Source: JBCBGF01 sp038526915
GTDB taxonomy: Bacteria > Pseudomonadota > Alphaproteobacteria > Rhodobacterales > Rhodobacteraceae
DNA length: 64,000 bases
Reading direction: 5' to 3'
Assembly: GCA_038526915.1 (NCBI GenBank)
Contig: JBCBGF010000001.1
Location: forward strand, 806,001 to 870,000
Shown piece by piece: positions 60,332 through 64,000 of this stretch. How positions within the stretch are numbered: position 1 is the stretch's first letter; every line of letters starts with the position of its first letter. Position numbers and translations under genes: made by a program. A model generated the notes under the pieces. It was not told where the DNA came from and did not search any database. It saw only the letters and a program-made list of their open reading frames with translations.

Positions 60332-61651
60332 ATGCAAACGACCTTTACGCCTGAACAGTTGAAAGACCCCGCAATCGCGCGCTCGAACGAGGTGCTACGG
60401 ACCTGTGTGCATTGCGGGTTCTGCACCGCGACCTGTCCCACCTATCAGGTGCTGGGCGATGAGCTCGATAGCCCGCGGGGGCGGATTTACCTCATCAAGG
60501 ACATGCTGGAGAACAACCGGCCAGCGGACGAGAAGACGGTCAAGCATATCGACCGCTGCCTGTCGTGCCTGGCGTGCATGACGACCTGCCCGTCGGGGGT
60601 GCATTACATGCATCTGGTGGACCACGCGCGGGCCTATATCGAACAGACGTATAAGCGGCCGTGGTTTGAACGCGTGCTGCGCTGGACGCTGGCACAGATC
60701 CTGCCCTATCCGATGCGGTTCCGGGTGGCGCTCTTGGGTGCCAAGATCGGGCGGCCCTTTGCACGGTTCATGCCCGATCCCCGGCTGACCGCGATGCTGG
60801 AGATGGCGCCGAAGAAGATCCCACCGGTCAGCCGCAACGACGATCCGCAGACCTTCCCTGCAGTGGGCGAGACGAAGATGCGCATCGCGCTGATGACGGG
60901 TTGCGCGCAAAAGGCGCTGAACACCGATATCAATGATGCCACGATCCGGTTGCTGACGCGGTTGGGCTGTGAGGTGGTGATTGCCGAGGGGATGGGGTGC
61001 TGTGGCGCGCTTGTCCATCACATGGGCAAGGAGAAGGAGAGCCACGCGACGGCGGCGAAGAACATCCATGCCTGGATGGCTGAGGATCGGGGCAAGGGCC
61101 TGGATGCCATTGTCATCAACACTTCGGGCTGCGGGACCACCGTGAAGGATTACGGGCATATGTTCCGCAATGATCCCCTGGCCGAGGATGCCGCGCGGGT
61201 GTCGGACCTTGCGATGGATGTGTCAGAGGTTCTGATGAAGCTCGACGTGCCGGAAGGGGCCGATCAGGGGGTGCGGGTGGCCTATCACGCGGCCTGTTCG
61301 TTGCAGCACGGCCAGCAGATCAAGACCTATCCCAAAGACCTATTGAAACGCGTGGGGTTCGAAGTGGTGGAGCCGCGGGACAGCCATCTGTGCTGTGGAT
61401 CGGCGGGGACCTATAACCTGATGCAGCCCGAGATCTCCAAGCAGTTGAAAGAGCGCAAGGTGACGACGCTGGAGGAGCGGAACCCCGATATCATCGCCGC
61501 CGGCAATATTGGCTGCATGATGCAGATCGGGTCGGGGACGGAGGTGCCGATCGTGCATACCGTGGAACTGCTTGACTGGGTCACGGGCGGGCCGATGCCG
61601 CCGGCGCTGATCCGCAACGGTTCCGAGAAAGCCGTGCCAATGCTGCGATAG
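60332..61651 (+). CDS. glcF: Glycolate oxidase iron-sulfur subunit GlcF
   Basis: A 439-residue electron-transfer subunit. Two 4Fe-4S motifs are intact: Cys25-28-31-35 (CVHCGFCTATC) and Cys76-79-82-86 (CLSCLACMTTC). Two CCG domains follow (GCCGALVHHMG and LCCGSAGTYNLMQP). The start is the ATG at 60332. With GlcD/GlcE it passes glycolate electrons to the quinone pool. Neither glcB nor glcC is seen downstream. Confidence 0.95.
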   Translation: MQTTFTPEQLKDPAIARSNEVLRTCVHCGFCTATCPTYQVLGDELDSPRGRIYLIKDMLENNRPADEKTVKHIDRCLSCLACMTTCPSGVHYMHLVDHARAYIEQTYKRPWFERVLRWTLAQILPYPMRFRVALLGAKIGRPFARFMPDPRLTAMLEMAPKKIPPVSRNDDPQTFPAVGETKMRIALMTGCAQKALNTDINDATIRLLTRLGCEVVIAEGMGCCGALVHHMGKEKESHATAAKNIHAWMAEDRGKGLDAIVINTSGCGTTVKDYGHMFRNDPLAEDAARVSDLAMDVSEVLMKLDVPEGADQGVRVAYHAACSLQHGQQIKTYPKDLLKRVGFEVVEPRDSHLCCGSAGTYNLMQPEISKQLKERKVTTLEERNPDIIAAGNIGCMMQIGSGTEVPIVHTVELLDWVTGGPMPPALIRNGSEKAVPMLR

Positions 61652-61713
61652 GGCCTTAATCCTGCCTGACGCCGGTGCTAGCACAGACAGGCGAAGGGCA
61701 GAGGGACGGCTTG

Positions 61714-62532
61714 ATGCGCGCCTGGTTTGTTGCGTTTTTTCTGGGGGTTACCGTGTCATCCACCGCCTTGGCGGGGGAAGCGACAGCACTGAAATCGCTT
61801 GTCACGGCAGGCGACAGCAAGGGCTGGGAAGGGGTCGGCCGGATCGATTTCGGTACCCGGGCGTTCTGCACTGGTGCGCTGATCGAGCCCGATATCGTCC
61901 TGACCGCCGCGCATTGCCTGTTTGACCCCGACACCGGTGAGCGTATCCCCGATGACGAAGTGCGGTTCCTCGCGGGTTGGCGCAATGGCCGCGCAATTGC
62001 CGACCGCAGCGTGCGGAAGTCAGAGGTGCATCCCGGCTATATCTACGAAGGCCCCGAGGGGATGGATTACGCCGCTGAGGATGTGGCGCTTCTGGCGCTG
62101 AACGCGCCTATCCGAAACAACTCGGTCACGCCGTTCACCACGGCCAAGCGCCCGCGCAAGGGTGACGAGGTGGGCGTGGTGTCCTATGCGCTGAACCGCG
62201 CGAGCCGGCCATCGCTGCAAGAGGTGTGCCATGTGATGGGGCGGCCTGCGGGGACGCTCGTGTTGTCCTGTGACATTGATTTCGGGTCGTCGGGTGCGCC
62301 TGTGTTCGTGATGTCGGAAGAGGGTGAGCCACAGATCGTCTCGGTCATTTCCGCCAAAGGCGAGGTGCGCGGGCGGCCTGTGGCCGTGGGCACGGGCCTG
62401 GATAGCGGGAGCCTTTTGCAGTTGCGCACCGCGCTCGAAGCGGGCGAGGCCGGGCCTGCGGACGGCAAACCGCGGATCCGGCGGCTGACGGTGGATGGCG
62501 CGGGGTCGGGTGCGAAGTTTCTGCGGCCTTGA
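61714..62532 (+). CDS. Secreted trypsin-like serine protease
   Basis: A 272-residue S1-family protease. The signal peptide MRAWFVAFFLGVTVSSTALA is followed by the triad His67 (LTAAHC), Asp123 (AEDVALL) and Ser193 (FGSSGAP; Ser instead of the usual Asn before it). Disulfide candidates are Cys52/Cys68 and Cys172/Cys186. The C-terminal ~40 residues extend past the fold. The ATG at 61714 gives a good signal peptide. It is 62 bp after glcF. Confidence 0.88.
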   Translation: MRAWFVAFFLGVTVSSTALAGEATALKSLVTAGDSKGWEGVGRIDFGTRAFCTGALIEPDIVLTAAHCLFDPDTGERIPDDEVRFLAGWRNGRAIADRSVRKSEVHPGYIYEGPEGMDYAAEDVALLALNAPIRNNSVTPFTTAKRPRKGDEVGVVSYALNRASRPSLQEVCHVMGRPAGTLVLSCDIDFGSSGAPVFVMSEEGEPQIVSVISAKGEVRGRPVAVGTGLDSGSLLQLRTALEAGEAGPADGKPRIRRLTVDGAGSGAKFLRP

Positions 62533-62541
62533 GGTCGCGCC

Positions 62542-63468
62542 GTGGATTTGAGCGCGACCTCAGACACGTTCTCAGAGCTGGTATCACTTTGCCCATGGGC
62601 TGAACCGTTTTGGTCCGAACGCTCAGCCCTCACTGCGGCCCAGGTTTGGAACGTGAATGCTGTCAACCAAGCGGGCAATCCCGAGACGCAAGACTGGATA
62701 AAGCGGTTTCTGGCGGCGCGGGCGGAGGCGTCGTTAGAGTTGCTGTTCGGGCACCCCCGAAGCCTTCGGGACTGGACAGCGGCAATGGCAAACACTGCGG
62801 CCAAGGTGCTATCGGATCCGCAGATCGTTGCTGCCAGCCCCGGCTCCCCTTCGACCCGCGTCACATCGGATGCGAGCAGCGTAAACTGTGACGCGACGGT
62901 TGAGGGGTATTCTGCCGGGCAGTTTTTGGCGGATGTCCTGCTGCTGGGCCAACTCAGCGTTCGGTCACAGGTGTTGGACGTGCCGGTGAGTATCGCGGGG
63001 TTGGAATTCCCGTTTGGTTTTGACGGCCTATCCGCGAAGTTGACGGCACCGTTCAATGCGCGGAATGCCACATTCGGGCGTTTCTCCTTCTTCGAATGTA
63101 TGCACTTCGCGGATGTTGATTTTGCGGACTGCCGCTTCGAAAAGATCAGCGTTTCATTGTCGACGTTTCACGGTGCGACGTCTTTTAAGAATGCGTCCTT
63201 TGACGGGCCGGCCAGTTTCACGGCGCGCTTTTATGGGCCTGCGGACTTTCGAGGGGCAGGTTTCCACGACTCCACGTATTTCGAAGGCGCTGTCTTTGAG
63301 CGGACGCCGGATTTTACCGATGCGACGTTCTATTCGCGCACGACATTCGCACATTCGACGTTCCGTGCATCTGCCAAGCTCGCTGGTGCGTCGTTTCCCG
63401 GCGTCGTTGATATAGGCTTTTTGCAGGATGACGTGGCGGATGAGATCCTTCGGGCGGATCATCCCTAG
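62542..63468 (+). CDS. Pentapeptide-repeat-like protein
   Basis: A 308-residue GTG-started protein 9 bp after the protease stop. The N-terminal ~150 residues are helical and not recognised. Residues about 170-285 are an array of five-residue turns centred on Phe (NATFG RFSFF, ADVDF ADCRF, NASFD, GAVFE, DATFY, HSTFR, GASFP), i.e. A(D/N)xFx-type repeats giving a right-handed beta helix, the less regular pentapeptide_3 style. No signal peptide. Base composition looks less G/C-rich than its neighbours. Confidence 0.8.
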   Translation: MDLSATSDTFSELVSLCPWAEPFWSERSALTAAQVWNVNAVNQAGNPETQDWIKRFLAARAEASLELLFGHPRSLRDWTAAMANTAAKVLSDPQIVAASPGSPSTRVTSDASSVNCDATVEGYSAGQFLADVLLLGQLSVRSQVLDVPVSIAGLEFPFGFDGLSAKLTAPFNARNATFGRFSFFECMHFADVDFADCRFEKISVSLSTFHGATSFKNASFDGPASFTARFYGPADFRGAGFHDSTYFEGAVFERTPDFTDATFYSRTTFAHSTFRASAKLAGASFPGVVDIGFLQDDVADEILRADHP

Positions 63469-63471
63469 GGT

Positions 63472-63500
63472 CTTGAACCCCGTTTTGCCCGTTCCTACCT
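63472..63500 (+). promoter_or_regulatory. Candidate RpoH-type heat-shock promoter
   Basis: CTTGAA (63472-63477) and CCTACCT (63494-63500), separated by 16 bp, resemble the alphaproteobacterial RpoH pattern of CTTG and a CCTATnT-like -10. It lies just after the pentapeptide gene stop and about 97 bp before the Hsp20 start. Confidence 0.45.
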
Positions 63501-63597
63501 AATTCACGTCAAAGGCCGAACCCGGCTTTGGCACCCATTCCGCGCCTGTCCATGGTGGAAGGCGCATACATAGTTGTCGCTCAATGGAGGATGACCC

Positions 63598-64000
63598 ATG
63601 CGAACGTTTGATCTGGCCCCGCTTTATCGGGCCACTGTTGGTTTCGACCAAATCGCCGACCTGATGGACCGTGTGCTGACCGATACCGGCACCACCGCGT
63701 CCTATCCGCCCTATAACATCGAAAAGACCGCTGATGATGCCTACCGCATCTCGATCGCCGTGGCCGGCTTTGCCGAAGATGAGCTGTCGGTTGAGGTGCG
63801 CGAACAGGCGCTGATCGTTTCGGCCAGGAAGGCCAAGGAAGACGAGGCGCGGACGTATCTGCACCGTGGCATCGCCAACCGCGCGTTTGAGCGTCGGTTC
63901 CATCTGGCCGACCATGTGCGGGTGACCGGAGCGAGCACCGTGAACGGGATGCTGCACATCGATTTGCAGCGCGAAGTGCCCGAGGCGCTAAAGCCGCGCC
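63598..64000 (+). CDS. Hsp20-family small heat shock protein (IbpA-like), cut by window end
   Basis: 134 residues visible of an expected ~140-155. An alpha-crystallin domain spans about 36-125: PPYNIEKTADDAYRISIAVAG, then the conserved ANRAFERRFHLADHV and the A-x-x-x-N-G-x-L-x-I motif ASTVNGMLHI (112-121). An ATP-independent holdase. GGAGG sits 7 bp before the ATG at 63598; an out-of-frame ATG at 63591 is not used. Its upstream leader carries a candidate RpoH promoter; no clear ROSE thermometer is apparent. Confidence 0.93.
   Translation, partial: MRTFDLAPLYRATVGFDQIADLMDRVLTDTGTTASYPPYNIEKTADDAYRISIAVAGFAEDELSVEVREQALIVSARKAKEDEARTYLHRGIANRAFERRFHLADHVRVTGASTVNGMLHIDLQREVPEALKPR

Overview
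The window looks like a chromosomal segment of a marine-type Rhodobacteraceae (Roseobacter-group alphaproteobacterium). This rests on uniformly high GC, the gene order rpoZ-rel-DUF2062-pdxJ-acpS-lepB-rnc-era-DUF1491-recO, the dapA-smpB and def-def-fmt blocks, a GTG-started Smc, and a cupin resembling the DMSP lyase DddQ. Nearly all of it is housekeeping or conserved-hypothetical. I saw no insertion sequence, prophage, CRISPR array, rRNA or tRNA.

Region 1-17.6 kb: a leftward cluster dapA, smpB, sseA, a GNAT gene and an aminotransferase cut by the window edge; divergent slt; a DMT permease and an mnmD methyltransferase facing away from an FAD oxidoreductase (the two halves of MnmC as separate, divergent genes); a hydratase-like gene, an FMN reductase, a small lipoprotein, a GNAT gene, smc, two envelope genes and an MltB-type lytic transglycosylase. 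Region 17.6-28.2 kb: a receiver protein lacking its phospho-acceptor, a glutathionyl-hydroquinone-reductase-like GST, a PatB/MalY C-S lyase, the tandem def-def2-fmt block (the second deformylase has lost its catalytic Glu), a DddQ-like cupin with altered metal ligands, rnhA, ispH, a NYN-domain gene and folK. Region 28.2-38.2 kb: the rpoZ-to-recO block, interrupted twice by leftward genes (a lipoprotein before acpS, a VOC/membrane fusion before era). Region 38.2-48.6 kb: an epimerase with a strong inverted repeat over its ribosome binding site, an acyl-CoA dehydrogenase with a duplicated and decayed 3' end, a TauE-type permease, two tiny genes, a Ser/Thr kinase, a palindromic repeat array, and polA. 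Region 48.9-56.8 kb: DUF1285 divergent from a tightly overlapping MoxR - DUF58 - BatA-like/DUF4159 - VWA/GATase-like membrane operon. Region 57-64 kb: glycolate oxidase glcDEF (with a small membrane ORF inserted before glcF), a secreted trypsin-like protease, a pentapeptide-repeat protein and an Hsp20 gene cut by the window end.

The most unusual signals are non-coding. There are four copies of an ~80-nt two-hairpin repeat whose stems carry compensatory changes; a tandem ~198-bp palindrome array; a 13-bp-arm hairpin enclosing a Shine-Dalgarno; a ~176-bp tandem duplication carrying a decayed gene end; and a long structured intergenic element near 42.4 kb. Among proteins, the degenerate paralogues (Def2, the receiver, the DddQ-like cupin) and the MoxR operon are the best candidates for undescribed biology.
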